Assembly: GCA_017629325.1 (NCBI GenBank)
Contig: JAGBXL010000225.1
Span: 1 to 18,215, forward strand
Origin: Clostridia bacterium
GTDB taxonomy: Bacteria; Bacillota; Clostridia; UMGS1810
Reading direction: 5' to 3'
DNA length: 18,215 nt
A program made the position numbers and the translations under genes. Below, piece after piece: positions 7,180 through 15,366 of this stretch (positions are counted from its first letter, which is position 1; each line of letters opens with the position of its first letter). The notes under the pieces were generated by a model that ran no database searches, was not told the DNA's origin, and saw only the letters and a program-made list of their open reading frames with translations.

Positions 7180-9164
7180 ATTGCGTCCACCTCCGCCATA
7201 ATTTGATTACTTGCAAATCCGTTCAGATCCATAGCTCCCGAAGGACATGCAACCGTACATGCACCACAACCCTGACAAACTGCAGGATTAACTAAAGCAA
7301 CTCTTCTTATTTTTGTTGTTCTGTCGGGCATGCGGAATTCTTTATCTTCATAAGTTATTGCACCATAAGGACAAACTCTTTCACATGAAGAACAGCCGTT
7401 ACACATAAGTTCATTTGAATGTGCAACACAGGGGTTTCCTGTTAATTTATCTTTTGCTAAAAGACCTATAACTTTAGATGCTGCTGCACCTGCCTGCGAA
7501 ACTGTTTCGGGAATATCTTTTGGTCCCTGGCAAGCTCCGGATAAAAATACACCTGCAGTTGGGCTTTCTACCGGACGAAGCTTTGGATGAGCTTCGGTGA
7601 AGAAGTCGTTTGTATCCATACTTGCTGTAAGCATAGTAGCAAGAGGACGGGCTGATTTATCTGGTTCGATAGCAGCTGCGAGCACCACAAGGTCTGCATC
7701 AATATGAAGCTGTTTGTTGTCTATAAGGTCTGATGCCTGAACTTTTAATTTATCTCCCTGTGGAGTAACCTTACCTACCATACCTTTAACATATTTTACG
7801 CCATATTCCTCAACTGCACGGCGATAGAATTCGTCAAAGTTTTTACCGGGAGTTCTTACATCTATATAGAACACATAAACCTCGGTATCGGGGTATTTAT
7901 CTCTTACGAGCATTGCGTGTTTTGCTGTATACATACAGCAAATCTTTGAGCAATATTCCTTACCCTTTTGGGCACAGGAATCACATCTTGAGCCTACACA
8001 CTGAACAAATACGATTGTTTTGGGCGATTTTCCGTCGGAAGGTCTTTCAAGATGACCTGCAGTTGGGCCTGCAGCATTTGTTAAACGCTCAAATTCTAAA
8101 GATGTGATAACATCTTTGGACTGATTGTAGGCAAACTCATCGAATTTATCCATACTGATTGGATTAAATCCGGTTGCAACAACGATAGCACCGTATTTTT
8201 CATTTACATATTCATCTTTTTGTGTGTAATCAATAGCACCTGCCGCACAAATCTTTGCACAAAGACCGCATTTGCCATTTTTAAGCATATTACAGCTATT
8301 TGGGTCGATGGTAGCAACCTTTGGAACTGCCTGAGCAAAAGGAATATATATTGCACTGCGGTTATCCATTCCCAAATTAAACTCATTAGGAACTTTCTTC
8401 ATTGGGCATTTTTCCACACAAGCACCGCAGCCTGTGCATATATCTTCTTTTACATAGCGGGCATTTTTCTTTATGGTTACATCAAAGTTACCAACAAAGC
8501 CCTTAATTTCTGAAACCTCGCTATATGAGAAAATACGAATTTTTTCATTTTGAGCAACATCAACCATTTTAGGTGTTAAAATACAAGCCGCACAGTCCAG
8601 GGTGGGGAATGTTTTATCAAGCTGAGCCATTTTACCGCCGATTGTTGGCTTTGTTTCAACAATATCAACCGGGAAGCCGGCATCGGCAATATCTAGAGCA
8701 GTTTGAATACCTGCAATACCGCCGCCTATAACAAGGGCTCTTTTTGTAACGGGTGATTCACCGGGGGTAAGAGGTGTGTTGAGGTTAACCTTTGCAACAG
8801 CTGCCTTACCTAAAATAATAGCTTTTTCGGTTCCTGTGGGAATATCTTTATGAACCCAGGAACACTGTTCTCTTATGTTTGCAATTTCAACCATATAGGG
8901 ATTTATGCCAGCGGCAGCCGCGGTTTTTCTAAAGGTTGCTTCATGCATACGGGGTGAACAGGAACAAACAACAATGCCTGTTAAATTATGCTCTTTTACA
9001 GCATCTATAATCATATCCTGTCCTGCCTGAGAACACATATATTGATAATTGGTGGAAAAGACCACACCGGGTTCGTTTTTCAAGGCATCTGATACCGCCT
9101 GCACATCAACTGTACCTGCAATGTTACTGCCACACCAACATACAAAAACACCAACTCTTTGCAT
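7170..9164 (-). CDS. hdrA: Heterodisulfide reductase subunit A-like FAD protein, predicted bifurcating core
   Basis: This 664-residue protein is the flavin subunit of the Hdr complex and the place where electron bifurcation occurs in the family. The N-terminal HdrA domain has FVCWCGSN (about 7-14) and a conserved Cys region to about residue 130. A thioredoxin-reductase-like FAD domain begins at VIGGGIAG (about 145-152). Inserted ferredoxin motifs (C243/246/249/253 and C291...C299/302/306), a Cys-rich stretch (389-410) and C-terminal paired 4Fe-4S motifs (C588/591/594/598 and C630/633/636/640) complete the family architecture. The start ATG follows AAGGAGG and lies 14 bp after hdrC. Length and motifs match methanogen and bacterial HdrA, with no sign of truncation. 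Methanogen-type CoM-CoB heterodisulfide is not expected here. The high-potential acceptor is unknown, and fumarate through FrdAB is the candidate suggested by the neighbours. Confidence 0.92.
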   Translation of the reverse strand: MQRVGVFVCWCGSNIAGTVDVQAVSDALKNEPGVVFSTNYQYMCSQAGQDMIIDAVKEHNLTGIVVCSCSPRMHEATFRKTAAAAGINPYMVEIANIREQCSWVHKDIPTGTEKAIILGKAAVAKVNLNTPLTPGESPVTKRALVIGGGIAGIQTALDIADAGFPVDIVETKPTIGGKMAQLDKTFPTLDCAACILTPKMVDVAQNEKIRIFSYSEVSEIKGFVGNFDVTIKKNARYVKEDICTGCGACVEKCPMKKVPNEFNLGMDNRSAIYIPFAQAVPKVATIDPNSCNMLKNGKCGLCAKICAAGAIDYTQKDEYVNEKYGAIVVATGFNPISMDKFDEFAYNQSKDVITSLEFERLTNAAGPTAGHLERPSDGKSPKTIVFVQCVGSRCDSCAQKGKEYCSKICCMYTAKHAMLVRDKYPDTEVYVFYIDVRTPGKNFDEFYRRAVEEYGVKYVKGMVGKVTPQGDKLKVQASDLIDNKQLHIDADLVVLAAAIEPDKSARPLATMLTASMDTNDFFTEAHPKLRPVESPTAGVFLSGACQGPKDIPETVSQAGAAASKVIGLLAKDKLTGNPCVAHSNELMCNGCSSCERVCPYGAITYEDKEFRMPDRTTKIRRVALVNPAVCQGCGACTVACPSGAMDLNGFASNQIMAEVDAICK

Positions 9165-9178
9165 TTGCCTTTTCCTCC

Positions 9179-9565
9179 TTACTTAGTATATTTTCTGAAT
9201 GCACTGACTAAAAGCTGTTGGGGCACATCTTCATCTAAGAGTGCCGGAACATCGTTTGCAGTCATTCTGTTTTCACCTTGTTTTCTTATGGCACTTAAGC
9301 GAACTGCTTCAACTAATTTAGCAGGTTCAACACCTCTTGGACATCTTTCGATGCAAGCAAAACAAGATAAGCATTTGTATAATGATTCTGAATTTAAAAG
9401 CGGCTCTATATCTCCCGATTCAACCATGCTTACAAACTGATGAGGGTGATACTCCATCTCATCATAGGCTGGGCATGTTGCAGAGCATTTTCCGCATTTC
9501 ATACATTTTTTAGGATTTACTCCACTCTCGCGGATTAACTCCTCACGAAGATACTTATTATTCAT
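9179..9565 (-). CDS. hdrC: Heterodisulfide reductase subunit C-like 4Fe-4S protein
   Basis: This 128-residue protein has two ferredoxin motifs, C21/24/27/31 and C65/68/71/75, separated by a helical stretch, and a short helical C-terminus. That is the usual architecture of HdrC, which carries electrons from HdrA to HdrB. The start ATG overlaps the end of hdrB by 8 nt and follows GGAGG by 6 nt. The B-C-A gene order of the Hdr core is common in bacteria. There are no membrane helices, so this is the soluble HdrC type and not the membrane HdrE/DsrM-linked type. Confidence 0.9.
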   Translation of the reverse strand: MNNKYLREELIRESGVNPKKCMKCGKCSATCPAYDEMEYHPHQFVSMVESGDIEPLLNSESLYKCLSCFACIERCPRGVEPAKLVEAVRLSAIRKQGENRMTANDVPALLDEDVPQQLLVSAFRKYTK

Positions 9566-10346
9566 CTGTATCCTCCTTTACTCCAAGTGCTTCTGCTAAA
9601 AGCTCGGTAAAATAAACAACCGGAATATCAGCACCGTTTTTCTCAAGATTATATTTGCAAAGCGGACAAGCGGTAATAATCATTTCTGCACCATGTGATT
9701 TAGCATTTTCCACAACAGAATTACTGCTCTTTTTTGCAAGCTCGGGGCTTTCAACGCTAACATATCCGCCGCAGCATTCATTACGCTTTGCATAGATAAC
9801 ACTCTCTGCACCAAGTGCTTTTATAAAATCCTCCATAATGCTTGGATTTTCAGGATCGTCCATTTGCATAACACCGCTTGGTCTTAATAAAAGGCAGCCG
9901 TAGTATGCCGCAATTTTCTTACCCTTAAGAGAATTTACTACTTTTTCTTTTAAAGCATCAAATCCTACTAAATCGCGAAGCATTTCAAGGTAGTGATAAA
10001 CCTGGGTTTCGCCAAAGTATTCACCTTCGGGCATATAACGATTTACTTTATCTGCAAATTCTTTATCGTTTTGCATAGCGTGATTTGTTTGTTTTATAAC
10101 ATTGTGGCAAGCTGAACATACTGTTACAAGAGGTTGTTCTTTAGATGAAGCCTCTTTTAATGCACGAACAGATGAAAGTTTTGTTGCAACTTCATTTTTT
10201 GCGGTAGTAAACACGCCGCCGCAGCATTGCCAGTTTTCAATTTCTTCGAGTGTAACCCCCAAAGCTTTGGCAGATTTGTATGCATACAAATCAAGGTCTT
10301 TTGCTTTGTTTTTCAGGGTACAGCCCGGAAAATAACTAACCTTCAT
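9558..10346 (-). CDS. hdrB: Heterodisulfide reductase subunit B-like CCG-domain protein
   Basis: This 262-residue protein has two CCG domains. The Cys ligands of both are intact: C9, C41, C42, C77, C80 in the first and C151, C191, C192, C227, C230 in the second. In HdrB these bind the non-cubane [4Fe-4S] clusters that cleave the disulfide substrate. Full conservation implies real cluster chemistry or electron output rather than a degenerate relay. The start ATG lies behind GGAGGT, 34 bp after fumC. It is the first gene of the tightly packed Hdr-Flx block. The physiological substrate in bacteria without CoM or CoB is not known. Here the cluster ends in fumarate reductase genes, so HdrB may hand electrons to FrdB or reduce an unidentified disulfide. 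Confidence 0.9.
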   Translation of the reverse strand: MKVSYFPGCTLKNKAKDLDLYAYKSAKALGVTLEEIENWQCCGGVFTTAKNEVATKLSSVRALKEASSKEQPLVTVCSACHNVIKQTNHAMQNDKEFADKVNRYMPEGEYFGETQVYHYLEMLRDLVGFDALKEKVVNSLKGKKIAAYYGCLLLRPSGVMQMDDPENPSIMEDFIKALGAESVIYAKRNECCGGYVSVESPELAKKSSNSVVENAKSHGAEMIITACPLCKYNLEKNGADIPVVYFTELLAEALGVKEDTDE

Positions 10347-10360
10347 TTTTATACCTCCAT

Positions 10361-10378
10361 AGCATATTGGCTTATGCT
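10361..10378. repeat. Short hyphenated palindrome upstream of hdrB
   Basis: AGCATA and TATGCT flank a 6-nt spacer in the 34-bp gap between fumC and hdrB, just upstream of the hdrB Shine-Dalgarno. It could form a 6-bp hairpin in the transcript, but it has no T-tract and is not a terminator. It may be a processing or ribosome-access element, or simply chance. Confidence 0.3.
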
Positions 10379-10380
10379 TA

Positions 10381-11757
10381 TTAAACCATTTCTTCCGGAT
10401 GGAAAACTTCGTCGAATTTTTCAGCGGTTAAAAAGCCGAGTTCAACGCAGGCTTCTTTAAGTGATATATTATCTTTAAACGCCTTTTTAGCAGTTTTAGC
10501 TGCATTTTCGTATCCGATATATGGATTAAGAGCAGTAACAAGCATCAAGGAATTATGCAGATTGTGGTGCATCTTTTCTTTATTAGCCTTAATTCCTACT
10601 GCACAGTTTTTATTGAATGAACGGATAGCCTCAGCCATGAGACGAGCAGACTGAAGGAAATTATAAGCACATACGGGCATAAATACATTAAGCTCAAAAT
10701 TGCCCTGTGATGCTGCCATACCAACTGCAACATCATTGCCCATTACCTGAACAGCAACCATGGTTACAGCTTCGCACTGTGTGGGATTTACTTTACCGGG
10801 CATAATTGATGAACCGGGCTCATTTTCGGGAATGAATATTTCACCAAGACCATCTCTGGGGCCTGATGCAAGCCAGCGAACATCGTTTGCAATTTTCATC
10901 ATATCTGCCGCAAGTGCCTTAATTGCACCGTGTGCAAAAACAAATTCGTCTTTAGATGTGAGAGCGTGGAATTTATTTGAAGCTGTTACAAAAGGTTTAT
11001 TTGTTATGTTGGCAACCTCTTTGGCAACAACCTCACCGAAAGATGCAGGAGCATTAAGCCCTGTTCCAACGGCTGTGCCACCAAGAGCAAGCTCATAAAG
11101 AGGCTCAATAGAACGCTTAATAAGTTCGATATCTTTTTCAAGGCTTGATCTCCAGCCGCTTATTTCCTGACTGAATTTAATGGGGGTTGCATCCTGAAGA
11201 TGTGTTCTTCCGCTTTTTACGATTCCTTCGTTTTCTTCTTCAAGTCTTTTGAAGGTATCTATAAGTTCCTGAACTGCAGGAATTAACTTATCTTCTAAAA
11301 CAAGCACAGCTGCAATGTGCATAGCTGTTGGAAATGTGTCGTTAGAAGACTGGCTCATATTAACATCATCGTTTGGATGAAGAAGTTTTTCAGCTAAAAT
11401 CTGATTGCCTCTGTTGGCAATAACTTCGTTTGCATTCATGTTAGACTGTGTGCCCGAACCTGTTTGCCATACAACAAGCGGGAAATTATCATTTAATTTT
11501 CCTGCCATAATTTCATCGCAGGCTTTCTTTATTGCTTCCATCTTCTGATTTGTCATTTTCTCAGAGCGAAGAGCGTTATTTGTTATGGCTGCAGCTTTTT
11601 TAAGCACGCCGAATGCGTGTATAATTTCTGCGGGCATTGTTTCAATACCAACGCCTATTTCAAAATTTTCATGACTTCTCTGTGTCTGGGCAGCCCAGAG
11701 CTTGTCTGCGGGGACTTTAACCTCGCCCATTGAGTCGTGTTCAATACGATATTCCAT
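10381..11757 (-). CDS. fumC: Class II fumarate hydratase
   Basis: This 458-residue, oxygen-stable, iron-independent fumarase interconverts malate and fumarate. Seen in the sequence are TGSGTQSNMN (about 99-108), SQSSNDTFPTAMH (about 135-147), SGRTHLQDATP with the catalytic His, and the superfamily signature GSSIMPGKVNP with the catalytic Ser. The ORF can start at an ATG at 11763 or at 11757. The AAAGGA Shine-Dalgarno is only 2 nt from the first and 8 nt from the second, and many family members begin MEYRIE, so 11757 is preferred. It follows the malate/lactate dehydrogenase gene by about 20 bp and precedes hdrB. In this setting it should run from malate to fumarate, supplying the fumarate reductase. 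Class II fumarase is notable because many strict anaerobes use the Fe-S class I enzyme instead. Confidence 0.95.
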   Translation of the reverse strand: MEYRIEHDSMGEVKVPADKLWAAQTQRSHENFEIGVGIETMPAEIIHAFGVLKKAAAITNNALRSEKMTNQKMEAIKKACDEIMAGKLNDNFPLVVWQTGSGTQSNMNANEVIANRGNQILAEKLLHPNDDVNMSQSSNDTFPTAMHIAAVLVLEDKLIPAVQELIDTFKRLEEENEGIVKSGRTHLQDATPIKFSQEISGWRSSLEKDIELIKRSIEPLYELALGGTAVGTGLNAPASFGEVVAKEVANITNKPFVTASNKFHALTSKDEFVFAHGAIKALAADMMKIANDVRWLASGPRDGLGEIFIPENEPGSSIMPGKVNPTQCEAVTMVAVQVMGNDVAVGMAASQGNFELNVFMPVCAYNFLQSARLMAEAIRSFNKNCAVGIKANKEKMHHNLHNSLMLVTALNPYIGYENAAKTAKKAFKDNISLKEACVELGFLTAEKFDEVFHPEEMV

Positions 11758-11777
11758 TTTCATATTCCTTTCTCTTT

Positions 11778-12719
11778 TTATATGTTAAGACCTTTTATTA
11801 AGTCTTTAAGAACGTTTGCACTGTTGTGGAGTGCCGCAATTTCTTCATCATTAAGAGGAAGCATAATCTTGCTGTGAGCACCCTTATTGCCTACAACATT
11901 TAAAAGGCTTAAGCACACATCATCTATACCATATTCGCCGTTTAAAAGTGTTGATACTGTGAGAGTTGTGTCGATTCCGCTTAAAAGACACTGACACACA
12001 TGGCAAACAGACATAGACACAGCATAGAATGTTGCACCTTTTCGCTGAATAACTCTTGCGCCCGATTTACGCATGTATTCTTCAACTTCGTCTCTTTTAA
12101 ATTCAGGATAAGTTTTTCCTGTAAGAACAGCGTTTCTGTAATCTTCAATCGGTACATTTGAGATGTTTGCTATTGACCAGGGAACAAAAGAACTGTCGCC
12201 GTGTTCACCAAGAACATAGGCATGAACATTTTTCTGATTTACAGAATAATACTCAGAAACTCTTGAACGAAGTCTGGCAGTATCGAGAATTGTGCCCGAG
12301 CCTATAACACGCTCCTGGGGAAGACCTGTATGTTTTAAAAATACATAGGTTAAAATGTCAACAGGGTTACTCACAATGATATATGTTGCTTCAGGGGCAA
12401 CGGGAACAATTTTATCTGCAATGCTTTTTGTAATGTCAACATTGGTCTGCGCTAAATCTAATCTTGACATACCGGGCTTTCTTGCCATACCCGATGTGAT
12501 AATAACAATATCGGAGCCTGCCGCATCGGAATACGAGCCTGCATAAATATTTGCAGGAGAGCAGAATGGAACACCCTGTCTTATATCAAGAGCTTCACCA
12601 AGAGATTTTTCTTCGTTAACATCAATCATAACAATCTCTGATGCAAGGCCCATAACCGTTAGGGTGTATGATATTGTGGAACCAACATTACCCGAACCAA
12701 TTACTGTAATTTTATTCAT
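11778..12719 (-). CDS. mdh: NAD-dependent malate dehydrogenase of the LDH/MDH family
   Basis: This is a 313-residue NAD-dependent 2-hydroxyacid dehydrogenase. The Rossmann motif GSGNVGST starts at residue 8, and Asp33 after the second strand indicates NAD rather than NADP. Catalytic residues align at a constant offset to standard numbering: D146 (168), R149 (171) and H173 (195) in GEHGDS. The specificity loop reads ARKPGMSR. The residue at standard position 102 is Arg80, diagnostic of malate dehydrogenase (Gln in lactate dehydrogenase), and the usual LDH Glu107 is Met. The GEHGDS motif is LDH-like, so automatic pipelines may call it L-lactate dehydrogenase. Context (fumarase, fumarate reductase, PEP carboxykinase) also requires an oxaloacetate-reducing enzyme. 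The start ATG follows GAGGA, about 40 bp after the hydrogenase gene. MDH activity is the strong prediction; some pyruvate activity cannot be excluded. Confidence 0.85.
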   Translation of the reverse strand: MNKITVIGSGNVGSTISYTLTVMGLASEIVMIDVNEEKSLGEALDIRQGVPFCSPANIYAGSYSDAAGSDIVIITSGMARKPGMSRLDLAQTNVDITKSIADKIVPVAPEATYIIVSNPVDILTYVFLKHTGLPQERVIGSGTILDTARLRSRVSEYYSVNQKNVHAYVLGEHGDSSFVPWSIANISNVPIEDYRNAVLTGKTYPEFKRDEVEEYMRKSGARVIQRKGATFYAVSMSVCHVCQCLLSGIDTTLTVSTLLNGEYGIDDVCLSLLNVVGNKGAHSKIMLPLNDEEIAALHNSANVLKDLIKGLNI

Positions 12720-12759
12720 GGCTAATCCTCTCTTTACTAAATTCTTTTGTTTATATAAT

Positions 12760-14181
12760 TTATTTTAATACGGATACTGCATCTGAAATGTTCTTTTCAA
12801 GTGCTTCCCTTCCGTATTTATCGACTTCAGCTTTGCTTTTTTCGCCGTGGGTAAGACAGCCTGCCCCGCCAATACAGCCTCCGATACAAGCCATACCTTC
12901 AATAAAGTTGGCATCTAAAACATTCTTGCTCTTTTTAAGAAGTGCCAGCCTGCATTCTTCAATACCATCGCAGGGAATTGCCTTTAGGTTAAAATCTATA
13001 CCTTGTTCTTTAAGTCCCTGTGCAACTGCATCGGAAAGTCCGCCCGAACGGGCAAATATTCTGCCGAAATAAGATGCGTTATCTAAAACCTCTTCAGAAA
13101 GAGTTGTAATATCAATATCCCTGCTATCGTAGAGTGCCTGAAGCTCTTCAAAGGTAAGAACTGCATCTACATAAGGTTTAACTTCTTCAAGTTGTGCCTC
13201 TGCTTTTTTTGCAGTACAAGGACCGATAAATACAACCTTTGAACCAGGGTCGGTATCTTTAATATATTTTGCCAAAGTTGCCATCGGCGAAAGATTATGC
13301 GAAATATACTGCACCAAACCCGGAAATGCCGATTTAACATAAGATACAAATGCCGGACAGCAGGAGCTTGTTAAAAAGCCTTTTTCACTAAGTTCTTTTG
13401 ATTCTGCCTGTGCCACCATATCTGCACCAAGTGCTGCTTCAATAACGGTGTGAAAGCCAAGCTTCTTTAAGCCTGCAATTACCTGACCGAGCTTTGCATA
13501 GGTAAACTGACTTGAAATAGAAGGAGCAACCATTGCATAAACTTTATATTTTTTATTGCCTTCACTGTTTTTTATAAATTCGATTGCATCTAAAATATAT
13601 GATTTATCCATAATCGCACCGAAGGGGCACTGATATACACATGCACCGCAGGCAGTACATTTGCTATTATTAATTGCAGCAGCATTATCATCATTTATAG
13701 AAATAGCTTTTATTTTACACGCATTCTGACAAGGTCTTTTGCGGTTTATAATTGCAGAGAAAGGACAAACCTTTGCACACTGTCCGCAGTCAACACATTT
13801 TGATTTATCTATATGAGCAACATGGTTGGCATCAAAAGTGATGGCACCTTTTTTGCACACATCTTCACATCGATGAGCCAAACAACCGCGGCATGATTCT
13901 GTTACAACATATCCCGCAGACGGACATTCATCACAGGCGATGTCGATAACTTCAATCACATTTGGGTTCTCTTTATCCCCACCCATAACAATTTTAATTC
14001 TTTCCTCTAAAATTGCTCTTTCTTTATATACACAGCAACGCATGGTAGAGGTTTTCCCGGGAACAATCATTTCAGGGATTTTCAATACATTTTCAAGAAG
14101 AGTATCATTCCATGCATAGCGTGCAACCTCACGGAGTACCTTGTATTTTAAATGCTGCACTTTTGTGTCGAATTTTCTCAT
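12760..14181 (-). CDS. Group B-like monomeric [FeFe] hydrogenase
   Basis: This 473-residue protein has an N-terminal Cys-rich iron-sulfur region (C83 to C185) containing several 4Fe-4S motifs, including C129/132/135/139 and C175/178/181/185. An H-cluster domain follows. The three signatures are intact: TSSCCPAF (C274 proton-transfer position, C275 ligand), GPCTAKKAE (C322) and MACIGGCIGG (C432, C436). The domain order and the GCIGGAGC version of the third motif suit group B hydrogenases, such as Clostridium pasteurianum CpIII, rather than group A, and no NuoF-like partner is encoded. The start ATG follows AAGGAG, 12 bp after the phosphatase gene. It catalyses reversible H2 oxidation and H+ reduction in the cytoplasm, probably with ferredoxin. 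The H-cluster maturases HydEFG are not in the window and must be encoded elsewhere. Group assignment is by motif reading, not phylogeny. Confidence 0.85.
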   Translation of the reverse strand: MRKFDTKVQHLKYKVLREVARYAWNDTLLENVLKIPEMIVPGKTSTMRCCVYKERAILEERIKIVMGGDKENPNVIEVIDIACDECPSAGYVVTESCRGCLAHRCEDVCKKGAITFDANHVAHIDKSKCVDCGQCAKVCPFSAIINRKRPCQNACKIKAISINDDNAAAINNSKCTACGACVYQCPFGAIMDKSYILDAIEFIKNSEGNKKYKVYAMVAPSISSQFTYAKLGQVIAGLKKLGFHTVIEAALGADMVAQAESKELSEKGFLTSSCCPAFVSYVKSAFPGLVQYISHNLSPMATLAKYIKDTDPGSKVVFIGPCTAKKAEAQLEEVKPYVDAVLTFEELQALYDSRDIDITTLSEEVLDNASYFGRIFARSGGLSDAVAQGLKEQGIDFNLKAIPCDGIEECRLALLKKSKNVLDANFIEGMACIGGCIGGAGCLTHGEKSKAEVDKYGREALEKNISDAVSVLK

Positions 14182-14193
14182 TTTTCACTCTCC

Positions 14194-15366
14194 TTAAAAA
14201 TAACTTACTTTAATTCTTTTTCCCATCATTGTAAGGCTCTTTGAGAGCTCCTCAACCAAATTCATTTTAATACTGAAATTTATAGGCAAATCAGGATTCT
14301 GATGAGCCGGGTTTATAGCACGGCCAACATAAAAATTTATATCGGTAGCCTCTTCAAAGAGAAGCTGACAGATAAGCGATGCACCATCACGCTTATAATT
14401 CCAGTGTTCATACATCTCGTTTTCGCCCAGGTAATCCTTGGCATATTCTAAAACTCTGTTTACTGTTATAACGCCCTCTGTTACCAAATCAACACCCTCA
14501 AGCTTTGCAATCGGCGGGATATCCGACTTTTCAAAATTCAGTGTTGCCTGAAGAGGCTTTCTTAAATACTTTGCTGCAATAGAAGATGTTGTTCCTCCAC
14601 ATATTATGTGCTTGCCTTCTTTTGAGAAGAAAAGAGACATCATTCTGTCGCAGTCATCACGGTTTGAAGGAGGACCAAAAAGAATATTCATTGGCTCTCT
14701 TTTTCTTATTTTCACAATGCACGCAGTTGCATCGTCGCCGGGTTTTTGCCCATATAGCTTATCACATTCATCAACTAAAAGGGTAGATAAATTCTTTGCC
14801 GTAAGACCGGATACCGACATAGTTTCCATAAAATCAATAATGTCTTCCCTCTTCCAACCAAAGTTATATGCCATACCGATTCCTGCATGGGGACAGCCAT
14901 CACTCATAGCAATAAAAATATCGTCTTCCTGAATGCGAATTTCACTTTTAAATATCTTTTTTCCGCCGATATTCATTTCTGTCTTGGGATAATCGTAGTT
15001 TTTGTTATCCCTTAAAACAATTACCTGCGGATTATCATACTGAATAATCTCAACAGTTTCATTATTTATAATCTGCATAATTGTAAAGGTGGAGTAAGCA
15101 ACTCCCCTTACAGAACACACAGGAAGCGTTGCAGCAATGGTTTCAACACATTCTTCAATAGGCAGGCCTTCTGCCATCATGGTTGAAATAATCTTTGAGG
15201 TAAGGGTTGATAAAATACTGGCTTTAACACCGCTTCCAAGACCGTCGGCAAGAACGATTACTGTTGAGTTTTCGTTTTGTTCAACAATATCCACATGGTC
15301 GCCGCAAAGCTGCTCGCCGTAATGGTTAATGCTTTTCCAGCCGATATCTGCACATAAATCATTCAT
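14194..15366 (-). CDS. SpoIIE/PP2C-type phosphatase of the hydrogenase locus
   Basis: Of 390 residues, the N-terminal ~220 form a PP2C/SpoIIE-type Ser/Thr phosphatase domain. Metal-binding acidic residues are visible at D41 (LADGLGSG), D156 (MSDGCPHAG) and D211/D212 (GDDATACIVKI), so the enzyme should be active. Residues ~225-390 are a separate domain I do not recognise, with LFGPPSNRDDCDRM and CGGTTSSIAAKYL segments. There is no anti-sigma or response-regulator domain. The start overlaps the sensory hydrogenase stop by 8 nt behind AAGGAG, so the two are translationally coupled and probably partners. A PAS-type [FeFe] hydrogenase next to a PP2C phosphatase and a second hydrogenase recalls clostridial hydrogenase loci proposed to sense H2 (family knowledge). 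Its phosphoprotein target is not encoded recognisably in the window. Confidence 0.82.
   Translation of the reverse strand: MNDLCADIGWKSINHYGEQLCGDHVDIVEQNENSTVIVLADGLGSGVKASILSTLTSKIISTMMAEGLPIEECVETIAATLPVCSVRGVAYSTFTIMQIINNETVEIIQYDNPQVIVLRDNKNYDYPKTEMNIGGKKIFKSEIRIQEDDIFIAMSDGCPHAGIGMAYNFGWKREDIIDFMETMSVSGLTAKNLSTLLVDECDKLYGQKPGDDATACIVKIRKREPMNILFGPPSNRDDCDRMMSLFFSKEGKHIICGGTTSSIAAKYLRKPLQATLNFEKSDIPPIAKLEGVDLVTEGVITVNRVLEYAKDYLGENEMYEHWNYKRDGASLICQLLFEEATDINFYVGRAINPAHQNPDLPINFSIKMNLVEELSKSLTMMGKRIKVSYF

Noticed and set aside
11778..12719. Annotation as L-lactate dehydrogenase
   Set aside because: Arg at standard position 102 and Met at 107 favour malate dehydrogenase, and the pathway context agrees; LDH activity is only kept as a minor alternative.
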